From Pseudoalteromonas sp. EB27 (GTDB taxonomy: Bacteria; Pseudomonadota; Gammaproteobacteria; Enterobacterales; Alteromonadaceae), in assembly GCF_001974875.1 (NCBI RefSeq), contig NZ_MTQD01000011.1:124001-188000 (forward strand): a DNA stretch of 64,000 nt, read 5' to 3'. Made by a program: the position numbers and the translations under genes. This document shows positions 17,461 through 26,410 of the stretch, piece by piece; position 1 is the first letter of the stretch, and every line of letters starts with the position of its first letter. The notes under the pieces are model-generated. The model was given only the letters and a program-made list of their open reading frames with translations. It was not told where the DNA came from and did no database searches.

Positions 17461-19452
17461 TTAAAAAAGCTCGTTTGCTTTGCTTACAATGTTTGCCACT
17501 GTAAAACCAAAGTGCTCAAACAGCTCACCAGCAGGTGCCGACTCACCAAAGGTAGTCATACCTACTACTGCGCCATTTAGACCTACGTACTTGTACCAGT
17601 AGTCAGCAATACCTGCTTCTACTGCTACGCGGCGTGTAACAGATGCCGGTAATACGCTTTCTTTGTACTCTGCGCTTTGATCTTCAAAGGCATCAGTACA
17701 TGGCATAGATACAACACGTACCTTTTTACCTTGGCTGCGTAGCTCAGTTGCTGAATCTTGTGCTAGTTGCACTTCAGAGCCCGTCGCAATGAAAATAATT
17801 TCAGGGTTGCCGTCACAGCTAAGGATGTAACCACCCTTTTTAACGTCTGCTAATTGCTGTGCGTCACGCGCTTGTTGCTCAAGACCTTGGCGAGTAAAGA
17901 TTAACGATGTAGGACCGTCTTTACGCTCAATAGCTTGTTGCCATGCAATTGCCGACTCAACTTGGTCACATGGGCGCCAGTTGTATAAGTTAGGCGTTAA
18001 ACGCATGCTTGCAATTTGCTCTACTGGTTGGTGAGTTGGACCATCTTCACCTAAACCGATTGAATCGTGCGTGTATACAAAAATGCTTGGTTGCTTCATT
18101 AATGCAGCCATACGTACGGCATTTTTTGCATATTCAACAAACATTAAGAACGTAGCACCGTAAGGAATAAAGCCTTTATGAAGGGCAATACCATTCATAA
18201 TTGCCGACATACCAAACTCACGTACACCGTAATAAATGTAGTTACCGCTTGCATCGTCGTGTGTTAAACCTTTAGAGCCATCCCAAATTGTTAAGTTTGA
18301 GCCTGCTAAATCGGCTGAGCCACCCATAAATTCAGGTAATAACGGACCAAATGCGTTTAATGCATTTTGCGATGCTTTACGAGACGCTGGGTTTGCAGGG
18401 TTTGCTTGTAATTGCTCAATGTACGCTTGAGATTTTTCAGCCCAATCGCCAGGCAGTTCGTTATTAATACGACGCTTGTATTCAGCCGCAAGCTCTGGGT
18501 ATGCTTTTGCGTATGCTGCAAATTTTTCGTCCCAGCTTGATTCAAGCTGCTGACCTTTTTCTTTGCTATCCCATTGTGCGTAAATATCATCAGGAATTTC
18601 GAACGCATCGCCAGTCCAACCTAAGAATTCGCGAGACGCTTTAATTTCGTCATCACCTAGTGGTGCACCGTGACAATCGTGGCTACCAGATTTATTAGGT
18701 GAGCCGTAACCAATAATTGTTTTACAACAAATTAGTGATGGTTTATCGGTAACACTTTTAGCTTCTGCAATAGCAGCACTTATAGCATCGCTGTCGTGGC
18801 CATCAACACCACTAATTACATGCCAACCGTATGCTTTAAAGCGAGCTGGCGTGTCATCTGTAAACCAACCTTCTACTTCACCATCGATTGAAATGCCGTT
18901 GTCATCCCAAAATGCAACAAGTTTACCCAGACCTAATGTGCCTGCAAGTGAACCAGCTTCATGAGAAATACCTTCCATAAGGCAGCCATCGCCCATAAAT
19001 GCATAGGTAAAGTGATCAACAATATCGTGACCTTCACGGTTAAACTGTGCAGCTAACGCTTTTTCGGCAATTGCCATACCTACGGCATTTGTGATCCCTT
19101 GACCTAATGGACCCGTAGTAGTTTCGATTCCTGGTGCATAGCCATATTCAGGGTGACCTGGTGTTTTAGAATGCATTTGACGGAAGTTTTTAATTTCGTC
19201 CAGTGGTAAGTCGTAACCACTTAGATGCAATAGAGAATAGATAAGCATTGAACCGTGGCCGTTTGAAAGAATAAATCTGTCACGGTCAGCCCACTCTGGA
19301 TTTGTTGGGTTGTGTTTTAGATAATCGCGCCATAATACTTCTGCGATATCAGCCATGCCCATAGGGGCTCCAGGGTGACCAGATTTGGCCTTTTGTACTG
19401 CGTCCATTGACAAGACGCGAATAGCATTTGCAAGTTCTTTGCGAGATGGCAT
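17461..19452 (-). CDS. tkt: Transketolase
   Basis: 663-aa thiamine-diphosphate enzyme of the non-oxidative pentose-phosphate pathway. The ThDP/metal loop [18 protein letters not shown] is at about 155-172, the N-terminal [21 protein letters not shown] signature is at 10-30 and the pyrimidine-domain segment [18 protein letters not shown], containing the catalytic-site Asp and His, is at about 462-479. Full length. ATG has a TAGGAG ribosome site. Divergent from metK across about 300 bp; rpiA, its pathway partner, lies 3 kb away on the other strand. Confidence 0.97.
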   Translation of the reverse strand: MPSRKELANAIRVLSMDAVQKAKSGHPGAPMGMADIAEVLWRDYLKHNPTNPEWADRDRFILSNGHGSMLIYSLLHLSGYDLPLDEIKNFRQMHSKTPGHPEYGYAPGIETTTGPLGQGITNAVGMAIAEKALAAQFNREGHDIVDHFTYAFMGDGCLMEGISHEAGSLAGTLGLGKLVAFWDDNGISIDGEVEGWFTDDTPARFKAYGWHVISGVDGHDSDAISAAIAEAKSVTDKPSLICCKTIIGYGSPNKSGSHDCHGAPLGDDEIKASREFLGWTGDAFEIPDDIYAQWDSKEKGQQLESSWDEKFAAYAKAYPELAAEYKRRINNELPGDWAEKSQAYIEQLQANPANPASRKASQNALNAFGPLLPEFMGGSADLAGSNLTIWDGSKGLTHDDASGNYIYYGVREFGMSAIMNGIALHKGFIPYGATFLMFVEYAKNAVRMAALMKQPSIFVYTHDSIGLGEDGPTHQPVEQIASMRLTPNLYNWRPCDQVESAIAWQQAIERKDGPTSLIFTRQGLEQQARDAQQLADVKKGGYILSCDGNPEIIFIATGSEVQLAQDSATELRSQGKKVRVVSMPCTDAFEDQSAEYKESVLPASVTRRVAVEAGIADYWYKYVGLNGAVVGMTTFGESAPAGELFEHFGFTVANIVSKANELF

Positions 19453-19755
19453 GAATTCTCCTACCTTATATGTGTATTTGCGCGGGTATTTATGTGTTTG
19501 TTTATGTAACCAAATAACTTGGATACTGTTATATATCCATTCTTACTTATTGTGGGGGCGGTGTGCAATTAAAAACCCCAGAAAAGGCAGCATTATGAAT
19601 TTTTTTTGAGACTAGAACGACATTCGTAATTTTATTTAGACGTCTAGGCGTAAAAACACTATGCAATGCGTTTTGTTTTAGATAAAATACGCCCCTTAAT
19701 TTTTTAGCGCTAATACCGACATTTGTGAAGCGCAATATTTGTGAGCAGAAATACA
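19453..19755. other. Divergent tkt/metK promoter region
   Basis: About 300 bases without a credible gene, holding the promoters of tkt (minus) and metK (plus) and the tandem met boxes. A short run of in-frame codons on the minus strand here has no good ribosome site and I do not call it. A GATAAAAT hexamer-like element near 19681 could be the metK -10. Confidence 0.6.
19638..19653. promoter_or_regulatory. Tandem MetJ operator upstream of metK
   Basis: AGACGTCT immediately followed by AGGCGTAA: one perfect met box and one partial copy in 8-base register, 103-118 bases upstream of the metK ATG. MetJ with SAM represses metK in gammaproteobacteria, so this is the expected feedback site. Confidence 0.8.
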
Positions 19756-20907
19756 ATGGCAAAACATTTATTTACTTCTGAATCTGTTTCTGAAGGTCAT
19801 CCGGATAAAATCGCCGATCAAATCTCTGATGCGGTACTTGATGCAATCCTAGAGCAAGACTCTCAGGCTCGCGTAGCGTGTGAAACTTACGTTAAAACCG
19901 GTATGGTTATGGTTGGTGGTGAAATCACTACTAGCGCATGGGTTGATATCGAAGAAATTACACGTAAAACAATTCGTGACATTGGCTACACAAATTCAGA
20001 CATGGGCTTTGATGCCGATTCATGTGCAATTTTAAACACTATTGGTAAACAGTCTCCAGACATTAACCAAGGTGTTGACCGTACTAGCCCAGAAGAGCAA
20101 GGCGCGGGCGATCAAGGCTTAATGTTTGGTTACGCATGTAACGAAACAGAAGTACTAATGCCTGCTCCAATTACTTACTCACACCGTTTAGTACAGCGCC
20201 AAGCGCAAGTGCGTAAGAGCGGCGAGCTTAACTGGTTACGTCCAGATGCAAAATCTCAAGTTACTTTTGCATACGAAAACGGCAAACCAGTAGGTATTGA
20301 TGCTGTTGTACTTTCTACTCAGCACAGCGAAGACATTTCACAAAAAGATTTAGTAGAAGCTGTGATGGAAACAATCATCAAGCCTGTACTTCCTGCAGAA
20401 CTTATTACAAGCGCAACTAAGTTTTTCATTAACCCAACAGGTCGTTTTGTAATTGGCGGACCAATGGGCGATTGTGGTTTAACTGGTCGTAAAATCATTG
20501 TAGATACATACGGTGGTATGGCTCGTCACGGTGGTGGTGCTTTCTCTGGTAAAGATCCATCAAAAGTTGACCGCTCAGCAGCATATGCAGCACGTTACGT
20601 TGCTAAAAACATTGTTGCTGCTGGTCTTGCTGACAAGTGTGAGCTACAAGTTTCTTACGCAATAGGTGTTGCAGAGCCTACTTCTATCAGCGTTGAAACA
20701 TTTGGTACAAGCAAGCTAGAAGAAAGCCGTTTAATCGAGCTTATTCGTGAACATTTTGACCTACGCCCTTACGGCTTAATTCAAATGCTTGATTTAGAGC
20801 GCCCTATCTACCTTCCTACAGCGGCTTACGGCCACTTTGGTCGTGACGAATTCCCTTGGGAACGTACAGATAAAGCAGACGCACTTCGCGCAGCTGCTGG
20901 CCTTTAA
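19756..20907 (+). CDS. metK: S-adenosylmethionine synthetase
   Basis: Makes SAM from methionine and ATP. I take the ATG at 19756 (383 aa), giving the standard [26 protein letters not shown] N-terminus and a GAGCAG ribosome site; an in-frame GTG 15 bases earlier is less likely. Signature motifs are [17 protein letters not shown] (about 117-128), [10 protein letters not shown] (about 260-269) and the C-terminal [10 protein letters not shown]. Single-gene unit under a tandem MetJ operator, ended by a clear terminator. Its product is the methyl donor for pcm, trmB-like and other methyltransferases here. Confidence 0.98.
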   Translation: MAKHLFTSESVSEGHPDKIADQISDAVLDAILEQDSQARVACETYVKTGMVMVGGEITTSAWVDIEEITRKTIRDIGYTNSDMGFDADSCAILNTIGKQSPDINQGVDRTSPEEQGAGDQGLMFGYACNETEVLMPAPITYSHRLVQRQAQVRKSGELNWLRPDAKSQVTFAYENGKPVGIDAVVLSTQHSEDISQKDLVEAVMETIIKPVLPAELITSATKFFINPTGRFVIGGPMGDCGLTGRKIIVDTYGGMARHGGGAFSGKDPSKVDRSAAYAARYVAKNIVAAGLADKCELQVSYAIGVAEPTSISVETFGTSKLEESRLIELIREHFDLRPYGLIQMLDLERPIYLPTAAYGHFGRDEFPWERTDKADALRAAAGL

Positions 20908-20929
20908 GCCAAAAGTTTTGTAATAAATT

Positions 20930-20957
20930 AAAAACGGCCCTTTTAAGGGTCGTTTTT
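20930..20957 (+). terminator. Intrinsic terminator of metK
   Basis: AAAACGGCCCTT / AAGGGTCGTTTT stem (one G-T pair) with T-run, about 25 bases past the stop. Confidence 0.85.
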
Positions 20958-20983
20958 GCATCTAAAACTTATTCGCTATATTG

Positions 20984-21002
20984 TTTGTAGAGCGTCTACA
21001 AA
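20984..21002. repeat. Short dyad upstream of the 181-aa gene
   Basis: TTTGTAGA-GCG-TCTACAAA, a perfect 8-bp inverted repeat with a 3-base centre, about 80 bases upstream of the next gene. It may be an operator for a dimeric regulator. Confidence 0.35.
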
Positions 21003-21082
21003 ATAACTATAAAATCGACCTCGAATTCTTTTGTACTTTAGGTATATACTCATTTCATTATAAAAGCTTTAGGGATAGTTAA

Positions 21083-21628
21083 ATGGCCGATAACTTTCGC
21101 GTTATATTTGCAGGACTTGCCGATAACGTTGATATAAAAACAGCATGTACAAATTTAGCTGCAAAATTAAAAACGTCAGATGAAAAAGTAGCTCTTTTTT
21201 TTAAAGGCAAGCCACTGTTTGCGCCAAGCGATAAAGACAAAGCGTTAAAACAGGCTAAGTTACTAGCGAGCTTAGGCATTAAAAGTAAGCTTCAAGCTGT
21301 TTCAAACGCTATTCAAAATAGCTCTGCCCCTGCTGCAAACAACCAACGTGATGAACGTATTTTTGATGCTCTCGATTACATCACTAGCAGCTTAATTCGC
21401 CTTGAAGAAAAGTTAGACGAGCTAGAGCAACGCCTTCCTGAAGCTCAATTAAAAGCACCAGACGAAAATGTTGACGAATGGCAAGATGACGACCTAATGC
21501 TAGATGAGGATTTAGCGCCTCCTAAAAAACGCAGTAACTTACTTTTATATTCATTGATTGCAACTGCCACCATTTTGCTAGTAGTACTGGCTGTTTTTTT
21601 AATTTTTCCCGATTTATTCTCTTTTTAA
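21083..21628 (+). CDS. Tail-anchored protein of unknown function
   Basis: 181 aa, not recognised as a named family. The N-terminal ~70 residues (FRVIFAGLADNV through GIKSKLQ) follow a pattern I have seen at the front of other gammaproteobacterial membrane proteins and may be a small alpha/beta domain. A coiled coil is predicted by eye at about 100-125 (IRLEEKLDELEQRL), an Asp/Glu-rich segment at 130-153, then Lys-Lys-Arg and one C-terminal membrane helix (LLLYSLIATATILLVVLAVF). Most of it would face the cytoplasm. It sits 18 bp before fau and may be cotranscribed. Function not assigned. Confidence 0.75.
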   Translation: MADNFRVIFAGLADNVDIKTACTNLAAKLKTSDEKVALFFKGKPLFAPSDKDKALKQAKLLASLGIKSKLQAVSNAIQNSSAPAANNQRDERIFDALDYITSSLIRLEEKLDELEQRLPEAQLKAPDENVDEWQDDDLMLDEDLAPPKKRSNLLLYSLIATATILLVVLAVFLIFPDLFSF

Positions 21629-21646
21629 GAATGGCTAATTAATTTA

Positions 21647-22243
21647 ATGAGTAATAAACGCGCAAAAATAAGAGCAGAAATTCGTAACACCCGTAAAAAC
21701 TTGTCAAATAATCAGCAAATAATTGCTGCGCAATCGCTAAAAATGAATTTTATTCAACATTTAAAAAGCGAAAAAACAACGAATTCAAAGCATATTGCCA
21801 TTTACTTAAGTAACGATGGGGAGTTAGACACTTCATTGTTAATTAAAGAATTATGGAGTTTAAACCATACCGTTTACCTACCTATAATACACCCATTCAA
21901 TAGCGCTAATTTACTATTTCAGCGCTATGAGAAAAACTCACCCATGAGAGCAAATCGCTATGGTATCTTGGAGCCTAAGCTGAACTGCTCTCAAATATGC
22001 CCATTACCAGTGCTTGATTACCTCCTTATGCCATTAGTTGCATTTGATAAACAAGGTAATCGCCTAGGAATGGGAGGTGGGTTTTACGACCGGACTTTGG
22101 CGCGTTTGCACGAACAAAATTGGCAAAAACCACAACTAATTGGCCTTGCACATGAATGCCAAAAAGTTGAGGCCCTACCAATCGAGTCGTGGGATGTACC
22201 ACTTAAAACCATTATCACCCCAGATAAAACATACTGTTGGTAA
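21647..22243 (+). CDS. fau: 5-formyltetrahydrofolate cyclo-ligase
   Basis: Converts 5-formyl-THF to 5,10-methenyl-THF using ATP (YgfA). The 198-aa protein shows the basic N-terminal KRAKIRAEIRNTRKNLS helix, the mid-segment IAIYLSNDGELDTS, and the family signature GNRLGMGGGFYDRTLARL at about 138-155. In E. coli the 6S RNA gene lies just upstream; here the 18-bp gap to the preceding gene excludes it at this place. Confidence 0.93.
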   Translation: MSNKRAKIRAEIRNTRKNLSNNQQIIAAQSLKMNFIQHLKSEKTTNSKHIAIYLSNDGELDTSLLIKELWSLNHTVYLPIIHPFNSANLLFQRYEKNSPMRANRYGILEPKLNCSQICPLPVLDYLLMPLVAFDKQGNRLGMGGGFYDRTLARLHEQNWQKPQLIGLAHECQKVEALPIESWDVPLKTIITPDKTYCW

Positions 22244-22296
22244 CAATTAAATTTGATTACTAACCGCATATTTCTGACATACATGAGCACAAAGCA

Positions 22297-22950
22297 ATGA
22301 CACAAGACGAATTAAAAAAAGCAGCTGCTTGGGCAGCACTCGAGTTTGTAAAAGAAAACACCATTGTAGGTGTGGGTACAGGCTCTACTGTTAATCACTT
22401 TATTGATGCCCTTGGCTCAGTAAAGGACACTATTGTAGGCGCTGTATCAAGCTCAGAAGCCTCAACCGCGCGCCTACAAGCGTTGGGTATTGAAGTATTT
22501 GAGCTTAATAACGTTGCTGCTTTAGATGTATACGTTGACGGCGCTGACGAAATAAACGCTCAAAACGAAATGATTAAAGGCGGCGGCGCAGCGCTAACAC
22601 GTGAAAAAATAGTAGCGGCAGTTGCAAAACAGTTTGTGTGTATTGTTGATGACACAAAACTGGTAGATACATTGGGCGACTTCCCGCTTCCGGTAGAAGT
22701 TATTCCAATGGCGCGCAGCTACGTTGCACGAGAATTATTAAAACTTGGTGGTGACCCTGTTTATCGCCAAGGCGTAGTTACCGATAATGGTAACGTTATA
22801 TTAGATGTATTTAACTTAAAAATTACCAATGCCAAACAACTTGAAACACAAATAAATTCAATTGTTGGCGTAGTTACCAACGGCCTATTTGCAATGCGAG
22901 GTGCTGATAAAGTGATTATCGGTACTAAAAATGGGCCACAAATTAAATAG
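22297..22950 (+). CDS. rpiA: Ribose-5-phosphate isomerase A
   Basis: Interconverts ribose 5-phosphate and ribulose 5-phosphate. 217 aa with the substrate loop [15 protein letters not shown] (about 25-39), acidic active-site motif [11 protein letters not shown] (about 80-90) and [15 protein letters not shown] (about 94-108). Followed 9 bp later by serA, as in E. coli where rpiA and serA are neighbours. Confidence 0.97.
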   Translation: MTQDELKKAAAWAALEFVKENTIVGVGTGSTVNHFIDALGSVKDTIVGAVSSSEASTARLQALGIEVFELNNVAALDVYVDGADEINAQNEMIKGGGAALTREKIVAAVAKQFVCIVDDTKLVDTLGDFPLPVEVIPMARSYVARELLKLGGDPVYRQGVVTDNGNVILDVFNLKITNAKQLETQINSIVGVVTNGLFAMRGADKVIIGTKNGPQIK

Positions 22951-22959
22951 GATGAGGTT

Positions 22960-24189
22960 ATGAGTAAGGTATCGTTAGCAAAAGACAAAATTAAAATTCT
23001 CTTGCTTGAAGGTGTTCACCAAAGCGCTGTTGAAACGCTAAAACGTAACGGTTACAGCAATATCGACTACGTTAAAACATCCTTACCTGAGGACGAGCTT
23101 AAAGAGCGCATTAAAGATGTTCACTTTGTAGGACTTCGTTCTCGTACTCATATTAACCAAGCCGTATTAGACTCAGCTGACAAACTAGTTGCTGTTGGGT
23201 GTTTTTGTATTGGTACAAACCAAGTTGATTTAGATGCAGCACGCGAACGCGGTATTGCTGTGTTCAACGCACCGTTTTCTAATACTCGCTCAGTTGCTGA
23301 ACTTGTACTTGGTGAAATTCTACTTTTATTACGCGGTATTCCAGAGCGTAATGCAGCGGCTCATCGTGGTGGCTGGTTAAAAACAGCAAATGGTTCGTTT
23401 GAAGCACGTGGTAAAACTTTAGGTATTATTGGCTACGGTCACATTGGTACTCAGCTAGGTATTATGGCTGAAAATATCGGTATGAACGTTGAATATTACG
23501 ATATCGAAGATAAGTTATCACTGGGTAATGCAACACAAGTTCATAACCTAACTCAGCTGTTACAACGCTCTGATATTATTAGCTTACATGTACCAGAAAC
23601 ACCGCAAACTAAAAACCTTATTGGTAGCGCAGAACTTGCTGTTATGAAGCAGGGGTCTATTTTGATCAATGCCTCACGCGGAACTGTGGTTGATATTGAT
23701 GCTCTTGCAGAAGCGCTTACAGAGAAAAAACTAAGTGGTGCAGCAATCGATGTGTTCCCTACTGAGCCAAAATCTAACGATGAAGAATTTGTATCGCCAC
23801 TGCGCCAATTCGACAATGTTATTTTAACGCCGCACATTGGTGGTTCTACACAAGAAGCACAAGAAAACATTGGTATTGAAGTAGCGGGTAAACTGGCTAA
23901 ATACTCAGATAATGGCTCAACTATTACTGCGGTTAACTTCCCTGAAGTATCGCTGCCTGAGCTTGCTAATCGTAGCCGTTTATTACACGTACACCACAAC
24001 CGCCCTGGTGTACTAACGCAAATTAACCAAGCGTTTGCACAGCACGGTATTAATATTGCTGCGCAATACCTACAAACAGACGCATCTATTGGTTATGTAG
24101 TTATTGATGTAGATACAGATCAATCTGAAGTAGCACTTAAAGAACTAAGCGCTGTTGAGGGTACAATTAGAGCACGTATTCTGCATTAG
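22960..24189 (+). CDS. serA: D-3-phosphoglycerate dehydrogenase
   Basis: First step of serine biosynthesis. 409 aa, E. coli-type: catalytic/NAD domains with Rossmann loop GIIGYGHIGTQLG (about 154-166), catalytic Arg in INASRGTVVD, Glu in the DVFPTEP region and His in LTPHIGGSTQEAQ (about 291-303). A C-terminal ACT domain begins about residue 335 (LLHVHHNRPGVLTQIN) and binds serine for feedback inhibition. Ends in a strong terminator shared with panP. Confidence 0.97.
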   Translation: MSKVSLAKDKIKILLLEGVHQSAVETLKRNGYSNIDYVKTSLPEDELKERIKDVHFVGLRSRTHINQAVLDSADKLVAVGCFCIGTNQVDLDAARERGIAVFNAPFSNTRSVAELVLGEILLLLRGIPERNAAAHRGGWLKTANGSFEARGKTLGIIGYGHIGTQLGIMAENIGMNVEYYDIEDKLSLGNATQVHNLTQLLQRSDIISLHVPETPQTKNLIGSAELAVMKQGSILINASRGTVVDIDALAEALTEKKLSGAAIDVFPTEPKSNDEEFVSPLRQFDNVILTPHIGGSTQEAQENIGIEVAGKLAKYSDNGSTITAVNFPEVSLPELANRSRLLHVHHNRPGVLTQINQAFAQHGINIAAQYLQTDASIGYVVIDVDTDQSEVALKELSAVEGTIRARILH

Positions 24190-24213
24190 TAATTAATCAA
24201 CTATTCTAATATC

Positions 24214-24245
24214 AAAAAGGGTCACTTCAAAGTGACCCTTTTTTT
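24214..24245. terminator. Bidirectional terminator between serA and panP
   Basis: AAAAAGGGTCACTT / AAGTGACCCTTTTTTT with a CA loop; serves serA (plus) and panP (minus), which converge here. Confidence 0.9.
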
Positions 24246-24254
24246 GTATTTAGT

Positions 24255-25880
24255 TTACATGTACTTTCTCAAGTATTTTTTGAATACCGGATCTGTTGCA
24301 GCCAACTCTTTTTGCTCAGCCAATATATCTTTTAAAATAGCGCCTGAGGTAAGCGGGTTTGCAAGTACCACTCTAAATACAACGGTAGGTTGATTGTCGT
24401 ATTTAGAAGGCGTTAAACGAGTACGTGATACAAATGAGCGACCAGACTCTCGTTGACGCTTTTGCATACTGGCAGTAAAACGGTTCAGTGAAGCAAAAAT
24501 ATCTAACCGAGTTGCAGCATCTGCATCGGCTATTGTTTGTTTAATTTGCTTAGGTACATAACGATACGTTAATAGGCACAACTCAGGTTCTGAGATAAGC
24601 TCAAAGTCTTCATCAGCTTTGATTAAGTCAGCAAAGTAATGTGCTTTTTTGATGCTTCGATCAATCAGCATTTCGTAACCTTTACGACCAATAACACGTA
24701 AGCAAGCATGTACTAACATTGCCATACCAGGTCGGCTGCCTTCAAGCGTGTGGCTACCTAAGTCTTTTGAACCTTTACGTAATATGTACTCAGCGTGATG
24801 CTCTATTGCATCTGTGGCCGCGGGATCTTTAAATAAAACTAAGCCCGCTCCCATTGGTACATACATTTGTTTATGTGCATCGATGGTAATTGAATCTGCT
24901 CGCTCAATCCCTTTTAGTAAAGGGCGATGCGTGTTCGATAAAAGGGTCGCTCCTCCCCACGCAGCATCTACATGAAAATGGCAGTTAATGTCTTGTGCTA
25001 AGTCGGCCATTTCATCAAGTGGGTCAATATTACCGGTTTCGGTTGTACCCGCTACCCCAATAATCGCCATTACTTTAATGCCTTGCGATTCAAGCTCACG
25101 TGCTTTTTCGCGCATAGCTCCTACATCAACTTTATTATTTTCGCAGGTTTTAATACCAATTAAGTTATCGCGACCAATACCGAGTAAATCAACTGATTTA
25201 CCTAATGAGTAATGTCCGCGTTCTGATATTAATACTGCTAAACCTTTATAGCCGTAATGCAGCATACCGGCAATTAGGCCTTGTGCGCCAATACCTCTAA
25301 AATCACCATCGGGTTTTAATAAGCGGTTTCGCGCAATCCAAAGCGCAGTAATATTAGCAACCGTTCCACCTGAGCAAAATGCACCTAATGAGGTTTTAGC
25401 ACTGTGCATCCATTTAGAATAAAACGAATCTTCTTGCCCATAAGCTAAATGATGCATCATTCCAAGCACTTGACGCTCAAGAGGCGTAAACGCTTTAGAC
25501 GTTTCTATTTTTACTAGATTTTGATTTAGCCCTACCATCAATTTTGACAGCGGTAATAAAAAATGCGGCAAGGCAGAGGTCATATGACCAATAAAGCTAG
25601 GCGCAGCTGTATGCACAGAATGCGCAACAAGTTGCTCCATTATGTCTTGAGCATAAGCAGATACAAACGTTGGATCCTCTGGGATCACTGCCGACTGAAA
25701 ATCTTTTTCGATTTCATGTAATGGTTTTTCAATTGCCGCTATATTTTCGTTTAAGAAACCTGCTAAATTACTCGAAATTTCAAGCTCGATTTTGCTTAAA
25801 GTTGAGTCTGGCGCTTCAGGTACAGTAAATATACGCTTAAGGCTTTCTTTAGAGGCGACGGCACAACGCTTTTGATCCAT
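24255..25880 (-). CDS. panP: PLP-dependent aspartate 1-decarboxylase PanP
   Basis: Group II amino-acid decarboxylase that makes beta-alanine for pantothenate/CoA in gammaproteobacteria lacking pyruvoyl PanD. The 541-aa length matches PanP and exceeds glutamate decarboxylases. The PLP-site motif HVDAAWGG is at 303-310, the Schiff-base lysine is Lys337 in ITIDAHKQM, and CSGGTVANITALWIARN at about 169-185 binds the cofactor phosphate. A glutamate or cysteine-sulfinate decarboxylase is the main alternative. Single-gene unit, convergent with serA. Confidence 0.88.
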   Translation of the reverse strand: MDQKRCAVASKESLKRIFTVPEAPDSTLSKIELEISSNLAGFLNENIAAIEKPLHEIEKDFQSAVIPEDPTFVSAYAQDIMEQLVAHSVHTAAPSFIGHMTSALPHFLLPLSKLMVGLNQNLVKIETSKAFTPLERQVLGMMHHLAYGQEDSFYSKWMHSAKTSLGAFCSGGTVANITALWIARNRLLKPDGDFRGIGAQGLIAGMLHYGYKGLAVLISERGHYSLGKSVDLLGIGRDNLIGIKTCENNKVDVGAMREKARELESQGIKVMAIIGVAGTTETGNIDPLDEMADLAQDINCHFHVDAAWGGATLLSNTHRPLLKGIERADSITIDAHKQMYVPMGAGLVLFKDPAATDAIEHHAEYILRKGSKDLGSHTLEGSRPGMAMLVHACLRVIGRKGYEMLIDRSIKKAHYFADLIKADEDFELISEPELCLLTYRYVPKQIKQTIADADAATRLDIFASLNRFTASMQKRQRESGRSFVSRTRLTPSKYDNQPTVVFRVVLANPLTSGAILKDILAEQKELAATDPVFKKYLRKYM

Positions 25881-26059
25881 CTCAATACCTAGTGTGTGTA
25901 GCTAAAACACGCGCTTACCCATCAAAAACGCCTATTTTTTAGGACATTTAGAGCAATCGTGTTTCTTTAAAAATTGCGCTAACTTTACTGCAATATAACT
26001 AAAATGTCTCGTTTAAACCTATAAAAGCAATCAAAGCGATGACAAAAAAATGATAATTC
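25881..26059. other. Intergenic region upstream of panP
   Basis: Presumed panP promoter region ending at the 266-bp repeat. No gene and no clear operator recognised. Confidence 0.4.
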
Positions 26060-26325
26060 AGGGTCTATTTATCTTTCAAGGTTAAATTTGCAGCAGCCTG
26101 TTTGGTATTTAGGCAAGGCAGCGCCTATGTAGTGTGGTTATTCCCCATAAATAGGCGATAACGTAGCATTAATGCCAAACAGGCTCTGCCCAAAGGGTTC
26201 TGCCTAGGGCCTATTTACTCTTTGTTGCTCGGTTTTTACTTAGCCCACTAGGTTACAAATCTCGCGTCGCGATTAAATCGCCTCTAGTTTGAACAAATTA
26301 TAATCCGCAAAGATAAACAGACCCT
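26060..26325 (+). repeat. 266-bp MITE-like structured repeat, copy 1
   Basis: Bounded by near-perfect terminal inverted repeats (AGGGTCTATTTATCTTT on the left; the right end reads AGGGTCTGTTTATCTTT on the other strand). Contains an inner inverted repeat, 26090-26109 against 26171-26189, and further small hairpins such as GCGATTAAATCGC. Same length as copy 2 at 28304-28569 and strongly similar to its reverse complement. No open frame for a transposase. AATT appears on both flanks, but one base is unaccounted for on the left, so a target duplication is only possible. Confidence 0.85.
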
Positions 26326-26410
26326 AATTAAAACTCTACCAAACCTAATTATTTATTGGGCATTTACTTATTTTGGGTATAATAAATTTGATAACAAAAA
26401 AGGGACACAT

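Noticed and set aside
19547..19762. Short minus-strand frame in the tkt/metK spacer
   Set aside because: It overlaps the metK start and the met boxes, lacks a ribosome site, and does not resemble a protein.
20960..21082. Possible 6S RNA before fau, as in E. coli
   Set aside because: The 18-bp gap to fau and the short AT-rich stretch before the 181-aa gene do not offer the ~180-nt structured region needed.
23553..23999. 148-residue open frame antisense to serA
   Set aside because: It is a shadow of the serA coding frame, with Ser/Cys-rich composition and no ribosome site.
24255..25880. Calling the decarboxylase glutamate decarboxylase
   Set aside because: Length and context fit PanP better; E. 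coli-type GadB is shorter and differs at the N-terminus.
26060..26325. CRISPR or IS terminal fragment
   Set aside because: No spacer-repeat periodicity and no transposase remnant; the pattern is a single hairpin-rich element with matched ends.
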